A DNA stretch of 64,000 bases, taken from positions 4,169,930-4,233,929 of the forward strand of contig JAKSZT010054308.1 of assembly GCA_026826555.1 (NCBI GenBank). Direction: 5' to 3'. This document shows, piece by piece, positions 1-10,996 of the stretch. The notes beneath the pieces were generated by a model. It was not told the DNA's origin and did no database searches. It was given only the letters and a program-made list of their open reading frames with translations. This DNA comes from Tolypeutes matacus. Lineage: Eukaryota > Chordata > Mammalia > Cingulata > Chlamyphoridae. Position numbers and translations under genes: made by a program. Each line of letters begins with the position of its first letter. Position 1 is the stretch's first letter.

Positions 1-764
1 AGTTTCTGGGCTATGCATCCCAGGGCCAATAGCTTGATCTCTCTGCCCTGGGCCCTCTTGGAGTCCTGCCTGCCACTTCCATCAAGAAAGAATACTGGTG
101 GAAATACTCTGGGATACAGTTCTGGCCCGGAGAATGAGAACAAGGCTCTGTTCACTGCAGACAGGACTAGGGAAACTTGGAACCCCTGAGTGGAGGTGGG
201 TTAGTCCTCAGCCAGGCAGGACACACAGGGAGCAGGTTAGAGGCTCCAAATACAGACTCGAACTCACACACAAAGCTGTTAAAGGCCTGCACCATGGATA
301 GGGGACATCATTTCACTTGTAGTCTCTCATCCATCTGGCCTGCTGCAGAGGGAGTTCACCCCCAACTCACCGCCTTCCCCTTTAGCAGGCTATGTTTTCT
401 CTAAACAATCCTACTCTGTGTCTCAGGCGGGGGGCATCAGAGCAGCCCCAATGGGGCCTTTTCCAAGAAAAGATCTGGACAAAGCGGACTCTATTTTCCT
501 ATCACCTAAGTATCTCTCATCATCTATACACTTCTTGCTGGTGAGGGGGCCACTCCAGGTCTCTCCTGGCTTACACCCCATCCAAGAAGAATCCCAGCAA
601 GGGTCACAGATTTATTACAACCAAAGTCAGAGAATCCTCAGTGGTCACCAATAGCCCCCGCATGGCTCAGAGCGGAACATCCATCAGAGGCAGCCGAGGG
701 CCGGGGCGGGGCGCGAAGCCACACCATGCACCACAGGGAGGCTCTCCTCCATGCGACTACTCAC
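1..764 (-). other. MEF2D intron downstream of alpha2 (partial)
   Basis: This intronic sequence follows the alpha2 donor. I see no exon-like segment. The stretch at 640-764 is open on the minus strand in continuation of alpha2, but the donor at 764 is strong and no homology follows it. Confidence 0.7.
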
Positions 765-899
765 GGCCAGTCTATAACTCTGCATCATTTTATCAAACTC
801 CTCGTCTATCTTTTTATATTTCTCCTCCGTCTGGGGGGTCAGGGCAAACACCTCGTCCACCTCAGGGCTCTCACACTCCCTGTGCTTCTTGTGCAGCGC
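765..899 (-). CDS. MEF2D: MEF2D exon alpha2 (muscle-type alternative exon, 45 codons)
   Basis: This 135-nt exon encodes residues 87-131 of the muscle isoform. It starts A-L-H-K-K-H-R-E-C-E and ends M-M-Q-S-Y-R-L-A. The acceptor is CCCCCCAG at 900-901 and the donor is GTGAGT at 759-764. It is phase 0 at both ends, so it can replace alpha1 exactly. It lacks the R-R-A-S motif of alpha1, which is the PKA target Ser121. In mouse, the alpha2 isoform is known to escape PKA/HDAC-mediated repression and to drive late muscle differentiation. The alpha1 donor lies only 54 bp upstream. Confidence 0.95.
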
Positions 900-953
900 C
901 TGGGGGGAGGGGCCGGAAGGGGGGCCAACAGAGAGAGAGTGAGTGGGGCTCAC

Positions 954-1091
954 CCCATAGCGCCGGAAGAGCCCGTCGAGCTCCTCGCTGGCGCGCCGGT
1001 ACTTGTCCTCCAGCAGGGGGCTCTGCTCCAGCGAGTCCTCCCCGTCAGGCTCCGGGCTGTCGCAGCCGTTGAAGCCCTTCTTCCTCAGGGT
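954..1091 (-). CDS. MEF2D: MEF2D exon alpha1 (ubiquitous alternative exon, 46 codons)
   Basis: This 138-nt exon encodes residues 87-132 of the ubiquitous isoform. It starts T-L-R-K-K-G-F-N-G-C and ends E-L-D-G-L-F-R-R-Y-G. The acceptor is TTACAG (1092-1097) and the donor is GTGAGC (948-953). Residue 35 of the exon is the serine of R-R-A-S, a PKA consensus that corresponds to Ser121 of MEF2D. Both ends are phase 0. It is mutually exclusive with alpha2 in known mammals. Confidence 0.97.
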
Positions 1092-2649
1092 CTGTAACCG
1101 CACCACTGATGTCAGCCAGGTGAGGATCCCTCCCCTGTCTGCCTCCCCTAAGACCTCCCTACTTTTCTCAAACTTCCTTCCTCAGGGTTCCCCAGCATCT
1201 CCCCAGCCCCCCACCCCCAGTGTCCCCTCCCACCCCAAGGACAACGCCTCCTAGGCCACCGTGTAAAGATGCTCATGCTCCCACCCCCTGTGGGGGGAGC
1301 ATCAGAATACTGGGATCACCCAGGAGGTGGGCTTGACCCTGGAAATGCAATTCACACAAGCCCATGCTTCCAAGGTGATAGGTGGGGTGGGGCCCAATGG
1401 GGGATGGGCGGAGGGGCTGGTGTCCCTGGCCAGCCCCTGCCTGACCACCCTTTGGTGAGCCGTGGCCAGAAGGCCCTGAGCATTCCCCAGGGGAAGATAC
1501 TAAGGGCTGGCTTTGCCCATTTCCATCCCCGTACTCTGCTCAGGAGAAGAAGGGCTGACCCTGAAAGCAAGGAGTCCCTGGGGACACAAATTGGCAGCAA
1601 CAGGGGAGAGAGCGATGGAGATGGAGACAGAGAAGGGAGGAGAATTAAGATGTAGAAAGGCAATGAGGGAACTAGCATTGCTTGAGGCCCCCTGTGTGCT
1701 GCCCCTGTATGCTGCCCTTGCCCCCAGCCCAGAGCATCTCATACCATGCACTGCGGTGATCTGAACTAAGTAGAGGCAAACGGGGAGGTCTGGAGTAGAA
1801 CCTAAAGCTACTCTCCCCGCAATCAAAATATCTTTACAGATACTTCTTCTGTCTATAAAAATAATGTAAATTTTACATTCTAGTCTACAGTAAATCTGTT
1901 TTGTCTGCTGGAAAACTAAGGGAATTTTCTCCAAATCTCTAAGTTAAATTCTCATTCCAGAAAGGTAGGGCTGTGACTTCCCAGGCACAAGTTCTAAAGC
2001 TCCCAGGTGTGCATGCTTCAGTGTGAGTTGCAGGAACCGGGCTGTCTCATTCAATTGACACAACACCCTTCAAAGCAGGCACTGGCCCCGTTTTGTGGAG
2101 GTGGACACCAATGTTCAGAGAGACCGAACACCTGCCCAAGGCCACGTGGCCAGTAAAGGCCAGAGCTGGATCCAAAGCCTGTGTCCTTCAAGAGTTCACA
2201 ACGTTGGCTCTCTCTGAAACAGAGAATAGAGCCAGAGAGACCTACAAAGGGATGTAGACAGACTGGGAAAGATGGGAACAGAGAGAGAGAAAGAAAGGGA
2301 GTCAGATGTGGGAACAGACCAAAAGATGAACTCAGAGGGAAAGAGAAAGAGAGAGAATACAAGAGAAGGCAGCAGGGAGATGTTATGCCATGCCTGACAG
2401 ACATGGATAGACTCTCAGAGAGGGCTGGAGTGGGAGTAGGCTCACTGCCCCTCCACTGCCCCTCCACCCTCCTCGGGCCCTGGGTGAAAGAGAGAGGATG
2501 TGGCTTTGTCTGTGTGCGCACACAGGTGGGGGGCTCCGAGGGGCAGGTGCACATATATGTGTGCGTGGGAGGTCAGTGTAGCTGTATTGCATGGGCATGT
2601 GCATGCATGGCTGCAGGCAGGTGGGTGATAAACCTGTGCGTGGGCCCAC
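1092..2649 (-). other. MEF2D intron between the MADS/MEF2 exon and alpha1
   Basis: This 1.56-kb intron has GT-AG ends. It contains a G/A-rich stretch (2260-2360) and a MIR-like relic near 2050-2200 with the usual 'cagagagaccgaa...gccagtaa' layout. No further exon is recognised. Confidence 0.7.
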
Positions 2650-2853
2650 CTCGATGATGTCAGCATTGGTGCGGCTCTCGTGAGGCTCATTGTACTCCGT
2701 GTACTTGAGCAGCACCTTGTCCATGTCGGTGCTGGCATACTGGAACAGCTTGTTGGAGTGGTTAAAGATGATGAGTGCGATCTCACAGTCGCATAGCACA
2801 CTCAGCTCGTATGCCTTCTTCATCAGCCCAAACTTCCGCTTGGTGAATGTTAC
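2650..2853 (-). CDS. MEF2D: MEF2D exon encoding most of the MADS box and the MEF2 domain
   Basis: This 204-nt, 68-codon exon encodes residues 19-86. It begins [10 protein letters not shown] and ends R-T-N-A-D-I-I-E. It completes the MADS box (to about residue 57) and holds the MEF2 domain (58-86). [20 protein letters not shown] is the DNA-binding and dimerisation helix shared by all MEF2 proteins. The acceptor is CCTGCAG (2854-2860) and the donor is GTGGGC (2644-2649). No substitution breaks the family consensus. Confidence 0.98.
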
Positions 2854-3437
2854 CTGCAGGTGGGTGGGTGGCCAAGTCTGGCTCAATCAAAACCTGCCCA
2901 GAGTCCCAGCCTACAGGCAGCTAGACCTCACCCTTGTCCTCGGGAGCCCCCATTCTCAGGGTAACACGGCCCCTCCCCTCAGGAGCCCCTGGTCTGCCAA
3001 CACATGGCCAAGACATAGCCCAGAGACAACTCACTGGAGGGAGAGGATTTAGCTGGACAGAACTCCACAACTCTGTGCTGGGAGCTGGGAAGGTCAAGGG
3101 AGGAGACTAGGAAGCTTCCTGGGGGGAGAAGAAGGGAAGGATTCATCTTGGAAAAGGGGCAAGTATCCAGGTGTGGCCTAAGGCTTGTATATGGCTCTGG
3201 GTGGAGGCACAGGTCCAGCTGGTTGCAGCAGCAGATGAGCCTTGGAATCCTGAGACACAGGGTTCCAAAGGCTGCAGGGAGGTAGGGGCTCCTCTTCTTT
3301 TAACTCAGCCCTTCCCATTCCTTAAAAGCTTCTAGAGCCCTTCTTCCAGGAAGCCCTCTTGGGGTACCCAAAAGGAGTGGAAGCAGAGGCTAGCTCCCTG
3401 TCCTTACCCATTCTGTTTGGCCCCAGCTCCCCCTCAC
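2854..3437 (-). other. MEF2D intron between start exon and MADS/MEF2 exon
   Basis: This 584-bp intron has donor GTGAGG and acceptor CCTGCAG. I see nothing else of note in it. Confidence 0.8.
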
Positions 3438-3512
3438 CTGTCGGTTCCGCTCATCGGTGATTCGCTGGATCTGAATCTTTTTCCTCCCCATCTTCTCTGG
3501 GGGTCCTCACTG
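3438..3512 (-). CDS. MEF2D: MEF2D start-codon exon (CDS 3438-3491, the rest 5'UTR)
   Basis: The ATG is at 3491-3489 on the minus strand, in a good Kozak context (A at -3, G at +4). It opens M-G-R-K-K-I-Q-I-Q-R-I-T-D-E-R-N-R-Q, the invariant MEF2 N-terminus that contacts DNA in the minor groove. The donor GTGAGG (3432-3437) follows codon 18. The upstream acceptor is a TAGCAG tandem, so the exon can start at 3512 or 3509, and the 3-nt choice falls in the 5'UTR. The upstream exon is 16.5 kb away in the CpG island. Confidence 0.95.
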
Positions 3513-4279
3513 CTAGGGAGGGGAGGGGCTCGCTGGGTGGCAGATCTTGGCACACCTTACACTGTGGTCATGAACGGCCTGGGACCAGCACTCAGTTCAT
3601 GGTCTGCAGGATGCCTTCTGCACAGCCTCCTGGGAGGGGAGGGTCATGAGAGGACAGTCAGCCCCCACAACTCCCAGCCCAGTTCCCTGGGCACAAGGGA
3701 CAGCCTCACAACACTCCTGTGAGAGGATGGCAACCTCTGAGCCCCATTCTCAAAATGAGAGGACAGCCTGCCATGGCCTGGCCCAGGCTGGAATGCTCAC
3801 GCAGGGCTCTGGTCCAGGCTCTTTCCACACTGTCACCGCTGCCTCCCAGGTTCTAGGTCCAACAGAGTACTGAAAGCTCCCTGGCTTCTAAGAGCCTGAG
3901 TCTTAGAGAACGCTCTTCCCCACCCCTTCCAGTGGAGACACCTGGGCTCACCCACTGCCCTTCTGGCCCAGAACAGTCATTTCTGTTCTGAAGCCTGATG
4001 CAGAGAACTACTGAGTGAACACTTTGAATCAGTGAACAACAATTAGCACGGTGTACCTGATGCCAGGATGGGAGTGTCTCTGGAGCCCGTCTACAGTGGT
4101 GGTGCCCACACTCACTTGTGGAACCCTGGGACTCCAGAGGGTAGTTCAGGGCTTCAGAGCCCCTACCTTCCTTCCACCAGAGCTCCTCCACACCAATCTG
4201 TTGTACTCAGTGGGCCTTGACTTAAAATTTTTATTTGCAGAACAGGTTCTTTTGCTTTAAACAAACAAACGATACCACC

Positions 4280-4500
4280 CCTCTAGACCAAGCGTTGGTA
4301 AATTTTTCCTTAAAGGGCCAGATAATAAATATTTCAGGCATTGCAGGTCACAGGTCATATAGTCTCTGTTGTAACTACTCAACTCTGCCACTGTAGCATG
4401 AAAGAAGTTGTAAATAATACATAAACAACTGAGTGTGGCTGTGTCCCAAAAGAACTATTTACAAAAACAAGCACGTGCCAGATTTGGCCAAGAAGTCCTA
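4280..4500. mobile_element. hAT-Charlie-type non-autonomous DNA transposon relic
   Basis: The order of segments 'ggtaaatttttccttaaagg', 'tctctgttgtaactactcaa', 'gtggctgtgtcccaaaagaa' and 'ttacaaaaacaagc' matches a widespread mammalian MER-type hAT element. The exact subfamily is not assigned. Confidence 0.6.
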
Positions 4501-4677
4501 GTTTGCAAACTTCTTCTCTAGAAGAATGGGTCCCGAGTCCAGAACCAAAACTTGGTCTAAGTGCTTCCCAACCTGTTCACCTTGAAGCAGAGAAGAGAGA
4601 TGAAGATGTCTCTTCATCTCAGGATCAGATGCAGGGCCCACAGACAGACACTTAGGAGGCTGCTGGTAGCCCGAGGC

Positions 4678-4742
4678 ACATGGGCACCAGGCAGGGGGAC
4701 GTGGGCACCAGGCAGGGGGACGCAGGCACCGGGCAGGGGGAG
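4678..4742. repeat. Minisatellite, three 21-bp units
   Basis: Three consecutive degenerate copies of a unit containing GGGCACCAGGCAGGGGGAC are seen. The third has C-to-G and A-to-G changes. Confidence 0.8.
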
Positions 4743-5293
4743 CCCCACCTCGGCACACCTACAAGCCAGTTGTGGCCCACTGAGTGAACAGCTCCAATTC
4801 CAGAACGAGGATGGGAAAGAGGGCCCTGCACTACAATTCCAGGAAGCACAATGGGGCAGGAGAGGGCACAGGGAGGCAGCCCAGCCAGAGCCAGAAAAGG
4901 TCACATGCTCTCAGGGGTGGGCAGTGCCCAGAGAGTCTGGGTGAGCCCTTCAGGGGCTAGAGGAACCCAAGGTGGGAGATGGAGGCACCCAGATGACCTC
5001 AGGGCCCTTGAGCTCTAAAATCACAGGAATCTTTGAATAAGAGGTGGAGCTTTCTGGCAAAAGTTGGAGGAGGGCCATGATCATGGGCCCAGGCCTTCTA
5101 AAACCACTCTGGTTGGGTACTGGGAGGAGCCTGGACCCCACAAGTCCAGGCCTGCCCTAGAGAGTTCCCCCACACAGAGCACCTGCCCAGAGACACCACA
5201 GCAGAGTCCAGGGAGGTAGGCTCCCAGCCTCTGAATGACCCCCACCCCTAACCTGGACAAAAGTGTCGCTAGAGTATTTGGCAAGAGAGACAC

Positions 5294-5303
5294 CTATAAA
5301 TAG
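5294..5303. promoter_or_regulatory. MEF2 consensus site CTATAAATAG in MEF2D intron 1
   Basis: CTATAAATAG is a perfect match to YTA(A/T)4TAR, the MEF2 binding consensus. It also resembles a TATA box, but no CpG or initiator context surrounds it. It lies 1.8 kb 5' of the start-codon exon, in the gene for MEF2D itself. Confidence 0.5.
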
Positions 5304-8300
5304 GACCCCCTGCCCAGTCCCCACTTCCAGTGGCTGCTGAATTTCCCTGAAGCCTTTCTAGTCCCCGCCCTGACATGGCCTCCAAGGTACCACAGTAGAT
5401 GCAAAGATTCAGTCTTGGCATTTTGGCAATGGAGGGAAGGGGGAAAGGGAAAGGCAGGGAATCTGTGGACTTGGGAGGAGCCAGGAAAAGCTCCACTACT
5501 TTTTCCCAGCATCAAGGCCATCCCTCAGGCTTTCTCCAGTCCAACTGTAGAGAGCTTCTGCTCTGTCCAGATGTCTACAGAAAACAATTTAGGCTCCCCT
5601 CCCACAACTAGAGGCACCCTTCCACATTCTAACCTCTACCCTCCTGAGCTTCTCTCCAGAGGAGAATCTCAGTCCCTTCTTCTTCTTGTCCTGGAGGTAC
5701 TCCATGGGCCCTAAGTCTCCTACTGTCCCCTCTCACACACACCAGCCCAGCCATCCCTGGATCACCCACCAGACACCTGGGCCAGAAGTAGCTCCAGTCA
5801 CCCCATTCCTCACCTGTGACACCTCAATCTCTGCCAACTCCCCAATGCAAAGGCTCCAGTTCAAAGATTTCAGCCCCCCTTTCTTCCCAGTGCAATCCAA
5901 AGGCTGTATTTTCTAGAGCTATAGTGTGTGGGCCTGTAGGGAAGGGGAGGAGAACTCACCAATGGCAACGGGAGTGGCTGCCATTTTAAACAGGACTCTC
6001 TGGGCTAGCCTTGAAAACCCCAATCTAAACACAGTAACTACTGTGCTCTTGTGCGTACAGCATCTACCTTCCCTCCCTCCCTCCCTCTTACCACCCTTTG
6101 TTCATAAGCAAAGTCTTGCTGAGATGTAACCTTTATTGGCTTATGGTCAATAGTGTCTTCCTACAAGCTGGGGCAGAGCCCTCTCTTTGCTCTCATGACC
6201 TCAGAAGTCACTACTGCAATCTAACCTCATTCTTTTGGTTGCCCCAGTTATTTACTCTCAAGGTACCCCGATCTCTTCTTTCTAGTAGTTATCACAATGG
6301 TAAACAATTACAATTCTGTGCTTCTGTTTAATGCCTGGCTCCCCTATGAGATTGAAGCTTCATGAGAGCAGGAACTACATCTGTCTTTTTATAACCACTC
6401 CTATAATCTCCTGTGAGTAAATGTCTGTTGAAAAGAAGGAAGGACTGTTTCACTGTTGGTCCCTCTGTGGTCTAACCTCCATCAGTCCTGCTGCAGTTCC
6501 AGCTTCTCTTACTCTGTTCTCAGTGGAGGTAGAATACTTCCTCCCCCAGCTGCCCCTGAAGCTTTCCACCCTAGTCCTCAACCCTCCCTACTCTCAGGAT
6601 GGCTGGTGCAGAGGGTGAGACTTTAAAGTCTTCTAAGGAGCAGCTCTGAACACATGGAGATGGAGAGGATGGGGTTGCTCAGGCAACTGTCGCCTGGCAA
6701 CCAGTTCCCTGGCTGATCTCCTACACCGCCCCCCCACCCCCGCCTCATGCTGGGGGAGCTGGGATGCAAGAGAGATCAGGGCTGTGAAGGCAGGGAAGCT
6801 ACAAAGACCCACTGAGCATCCTCTGATAGAGGGAAGCCGAGGTTAAAAAGACCAGGCCCGATATACCTGCACAACCTGCCAAGGTAGCCCAAAGTACTTT
6901 TTATAACCCTGAGCTTCCAAGGGCTTTTTCCTGACTGCTGCTCCCACCTCTGTACCAACACTGCCAGAAGAGGAGATGCCCTGCCTTAGGCAGTCCTTCC
7001 TCCTATCTAACCACCAGCCCTTCTACAAAGCAGGCTTAGCCTGCAAGTAGTCCCTTCCCCCCTTATTATTCATTCCACATTGTTGCAGGGTCTTTGAAAG
7101 CCCTGGGGTAGGGTAACATGAACTCAACTTTGCCTTTGGAAGGAAGGGGAGCCAGGGCCTGGGTGGGCACAAAGGATCCTAAAGTGACTTCTTGCAAGGT
7201 CCTGTCCAAGCATCCCTTCTACCTGATTAGGCTGACTTTAATGAACACCTGGACCTCCTTAATTAGTCCTCTGTCTAATTACCCAGCCAACTGCTAGGAG
7301 CCAGAGGCTTGGGCATCTGTTCTCCAGATGTGAGCCTCTCTAACCTGTCCTGGTCCTGACCCTCTCCTTCCCAGCCTGCTCCTCCTCTAGGAAGCCGTCC
7401 CAGACAATCCAGTCTCTAATCCTATTTCCTTGGCTATGTCTGATACCTGGAACCCAGGGCTTGAGAGGGCATAGGACTGCCATGGAGAAAGGGGATTGGC
7501 CAGGATGGCTCTCCTACTCTTAACAATCCTGGGGCCTGCCCAATCCGGACCTCAGGCCACAGCTGTGACTCTCTGGGCTGGCAGCTCCTCTATCACCAAT
7601 TCCCCCTTAAGCCATAGCTGCTCCTGATTCTGATTCACCCACTCCCCCGGAAAGGCTGGCAGGGCAGGGTTGACTAAACACAGGGAAGACTTCCTGGGGG
7701 TTGCAGGGGGGATAGGGCAGGGAGAGGCAGGCCTTCCCTGATGGAGACCTGAAGAGCAAGAAGGGAAGGAGAAGGACAGCTGGACCGAGCCCCAGGGGGG
7801 ATACAGGGCAGGAGATTCATCAGACAGCACCCTTGGCCAGGGGGAGGGGCTGAGGGGACCAGAGACCAAAGGAGGTCCAGAAGGATCCTACAGATAGCCA
7901 TTTTTCCAAGATGGACTACTGAGCCAACAGGAAACTGTGGGTTGTATTTACATGTGAATGAGATGCAGATAACATACAAAGAGCACCCTAAAAGGGGTCT
8001 GGTTTGAAGGGGGTATGGGAGAAGAGGCCCCAGGCTTCCCCCAATGTAACACCTCTAAGTACCTGAGCAATATTCAAACCATTTTCTGGTTTCAGAATGA
8101 TGCTATCTCAGTTCCTGTGTGAGGGTGGCCTGGGGCTGGGGAGGAGTGGGGCGGGCAGGGGGAGCGGTCAAGGCAGCCTCCCAGGAGCTGCAGTTGCAGC
8201 AGGACTGAGCAGGCCTGTCCTTCCTGGGGAGCTGCAGGAGAATGACTAGCCTCCATCCCCTCTCTCCTGCTGCTGTCAGGGGAGTTCCTAACCTCTCCCT

Positions 8301-8581
8301 CCCTCCCCCATCCCATACCCCTCCACCCACCAATGCCCTCTGTCCCAGAGGCCCATCACATGGGATCTGCTTCCGGAGCTCCCACACAAGTGCAGGTCAA
8401 AACAAAGCAGATGCCCAGAGAGGCTGAGTGAGTGGCCCAGTATCACAGAGCAATGGGCCTCAACCCTGCTCTTCCACTCAGGGAGAGAGGGTGCTCTCAT
8501 CAAGAGGGCCTCTCATCCCTCCCTCCCAGGCGGCTCGGGGCTGTAGGCTGTGGACTGCAGGGGAAGGCAGGAGGTGCTGGC

Positions 8582-8691
8582 GACAGCTGTCATCCCTCCT
8601 CCCGCCCCTTCCCTGTGGCTGGGCTGCAGGGCATGAAATAAGCAGCAGGCGCTGGGGGAGGGGGTGACAATCCCATCCACCTGTCACCCCC
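8582..8691. promoter_or_regulatory. E-box / MEIS-type motif cluster in intron 1
   Basis: The perfect palindrome GACAGCTGTC (8582-8591) combines a CAGCTG E-box, the myogenic bHLH type, with flanking TGTC/GACA halves used by TALE homeoproteins. CCACCTGTCA (8677-8686) repeats the same combination about 95 bp on. This is a candidate enhancer only. Confidence 0.35.
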
Positions 8692-8877
8692 ACAGTCAGG
8701 CGGCCTCAAGCAGCCTGCTCACTAACGAGGGAAGAGGCGAGGGAAGAGGCGTGGGTGAGGCAGACACACATCAGGGGGTAGCAGAGGGGGACAGACTTAC
8801 AGACAAGGGAAAGAGACAGAGAAAAAGAGGCAGAGTCCAAGAGGAAGGCAAAGTTTGGGTCAGATGCAGAGACAGAC

Positions 8878-8980
8878 AAGGAGAGGGTCAAAGGAGAGGG
8901 AAGGAGAGGGAGAGAGGGAGAGATGAAGAGAGGGAGAGAGGGAGAGACACAGAGACGAAGAGACGGAGAGAGAGGGGCAG
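8878..8980. repeat. Purine tract of GAGA/GGGAGA units
   Basis: About 100 bp of almost pure purine on the plus strand is built from GAGAGG, GGGAGA and AGAGAC units in intron 1. It could form triplex DNA. Confidence 0.8.
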
Positions 8981-9948
8981 GGGCCAGACAGAGATAAAGA
9001 CAGAATAAGCAGGTAGGGGAAGGCAAGAGGGGCTCAACAACTCCTCGAAGAACCCTCTCAGGTTGGACGCTGGGGGCATAACTTGACAGGACACCATCCC
9101 TGCCCTCTCAGGACTTGCAGTCCAGCCAAGAGACAGACAAGGGAGGGGGAGGTCCCACCTAGGGCCAAGGGTAGGTAGAGGCAAGGCGAGTCCTCTGGGA
9201 CCTGGCCCAGGCCCAGGCATGGCCAGGAAGGAGCATCTCAGCTCTTGCGCTCTGGACTCTGCTCAGCCTCCCAAGGGCAGGCGGCCCCGAGAGGGGGCAG
9301 AGGTGTGTACCGGGAATCAGGCCTGCCTGCCTGTGCAGACATGGCATGCAGGCTCTTGGCCAGAGGCTTACAACCTTCCCAGCCCTCTTCCCTCTGGAGG
9401 ATAGGGTGGGAAGGTGAACCCAGGGACTCAGCCAATCACAAAGGGATGGGACCCAGGAAAGGGTCCCAGGGCATTTTCCTGTGGTTCACAACCCTTGGGG
9501 TATACAGGAGTCCTTCCTTCACAAACACTGCACTAAACTGGAAATGAGGGGCATTACCCCAAAGTCTGAGCAAAGGTAGTGCCTGGTGTCTCACATTGTC
9601 CCTGTCGTCATCGTCCTCCCCTCCCCACCCATGCAGACCAAGTTTAACGACCCCCTCATGCAGGGCTTCTTCCCCAGCCTGTTCTACCCACTCCTAATCC
9701 CCCTTGGCCCCTCTCAGGCCTCCCTCTTGCCCTCCATTCTCTCTTCCCCCTGACCATGGTCCCCTCCCCCAATATGGCCAGGGTTCTTTTAGGGTCTGCT
9801 CTCCCAGCCAGGTCTCCAGGCCCAAGGCTCCTCCCTTCAGGGATCTGTCTGGCAGGCTCGCTATCTGAACCCCAGGTTCCCACTATCTCCCCCCTCCTTC
9901 TGGGACGCCCCTCCCCCAGTCCCTGGCAGCCTCAGGGCCGGGCAGGGG

Positions 9949-9958
9949 CTATTTTTAG
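9949..9958. promoter_or_regulatory. MEF2 consensus site CTATTTTTAG in MEF2D intron 1
   Basis: This is a perfect YTA(A/T)4TAR match in a GC-rich neighbourhood, where an A/T run stands out. About 12 bp further on is a second A/T-rich homeobox-like segment, GAGCTAATTTTAACTC. The setting looks like a small enhancer rather than background. Confidence 0.55.
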
Positions 9959-10621
9959 CCTGGGCACTGAGCTAATTTTAACTCACCGACAGGGGACCCG
10001 GGGGCGGGCTGGCAGGCTGCTGGGGAGGGATGGCCAGTTCAGGAAGGCTGGGCCTGGGGAACAGCAAGTGGGGGGGCGGTACTACAGCCTCAGCTTAAGG
10101 GACAGGAACTGACTTGCCAAGAGGAGCACCGGGTGTGGGGAGTAGGGCTGAGAGCCTTCAGCCAGCTTCTACTGGATAACTCTTCCTGCCCTACCCTTGG
10201 CTTCCCTCCTGCTTGCTCCTCCTGGCAAATCTCCTGGGATGGGGTCATCCTGTTCTCTGCCCAGGAGATGCCTCAAGGGGGGGGGTTCTATCTCTTTAGC
10301 CTCCTCCACTGTTTCCCCAACCCAGCTTGTCCTTCCTGTAGTCTAGCTCTCATCCTTCCTGTAGCAGCTGCGAGGCTGCATGGCTCCCTATGGAGGCATT
10401 CCTCCCTTCCCCCCAGTACCACCCAACCCAGCTATGGCCTTTCCCTGGTGGCCTCTGGGCTGGCTCCTAGACATTGTCCCCCTACTCCCACCCCCACCCT
10501 AATGTTTCTGGAGCCACCCAGCTGCTCTCAGGAAGTATTTGGGCAACAGGAGATTGAGTCCTACCATAAAAAGGGTGGGTAAAGTAGGGCAATGAAGAGC
10601 CCAGGAAAACCCAGGGGCTTT

Positions 10622-10745
10622 GGACTGAGATTCTGGGTACCTGGGTTCGAGTCCTTGCTCTGGTCCTCACTTGCTGTGTAACCTTGAGCAAGTCACTGCC
10701 TCCTCTGGGCTTCACCTCACTAGCCAGTAAAATGAGTGAGGTGAA
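10622..10745 (+). mobile_element. MIR SINE relic
   Basis: The order 'gagtccttgctctggtcctc', 'gctgtgtaaccttgagcaag' and 'aaaatgagtgaggtgaa' is the MIR core and its tail region. Confidence 0.65.
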
Positions 10746-10806
10746 GGGAAGCAGGTGCCCTTCCAGACTGGACATTCTGTCCCTGTGCTCTCTAAAGAGG
10801 CCCACA

Positions 10807-10996
10807 GGGAAGTGGCTGTGGCTCAATCAGTAGGGCTCCCGTTTACCATATGGGAGGCCCCGGGTTCGGTTCCCGGGGCCTCCTGGTGAAGGCAAGCCCG
10901 CACGGCGTGGTTAGCTGACCCAGCGAGCACAAGCAGCAAGGGGGGGATAAATGAATAAATAAATAAAATCTTAAAAAAAATAAAAATAAAAAAAAA
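10807..10996 (+). mobile_element. Young tRNA-derived SINE (family A) with 14-bp target duplication
   Basis: The tRNA-like head starts GGGAAGTGGCTGTGGCTCA and contains A-box-like TGGCTCAATCAGTAGGG and B-box-like GGTTCGGTTCC. A tRNA-unrelated tail (GCAAGCCCGCACGGCG...) and an A-rich end follow. The target duplication TAAAGAGGCCCACA flanks it at 10793-10806 and 10997-11010. The sequence is nearly identical to copies at 47268-47453 and 48950-49176, so the family was active recently. It lacks a 4-bp GCCC present in those two. Confidence 0.9.

Noticed and set aside
684..1106. Single 140-codon open frame across both MEF2D alpha exons
   Set aside because: It is two exons joined by an open 54-nt intron, each with good splice sites, rather than one long exon.
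5294..5303. CTATAAATAG as a TATA box of an internal promoter
   Set aside because: No initiator, CpG or exon with donor follows on either strand; it fits better as a MEF2 site.
10807..10890. tRNA-like cloverleaf sequences here and in other SINE copies as tRNA genes
   Set aside because: Each has a SINE tail, poly-A end and target duplications, and the acceptor and anticodon stems do not pair as in a working tRNA.
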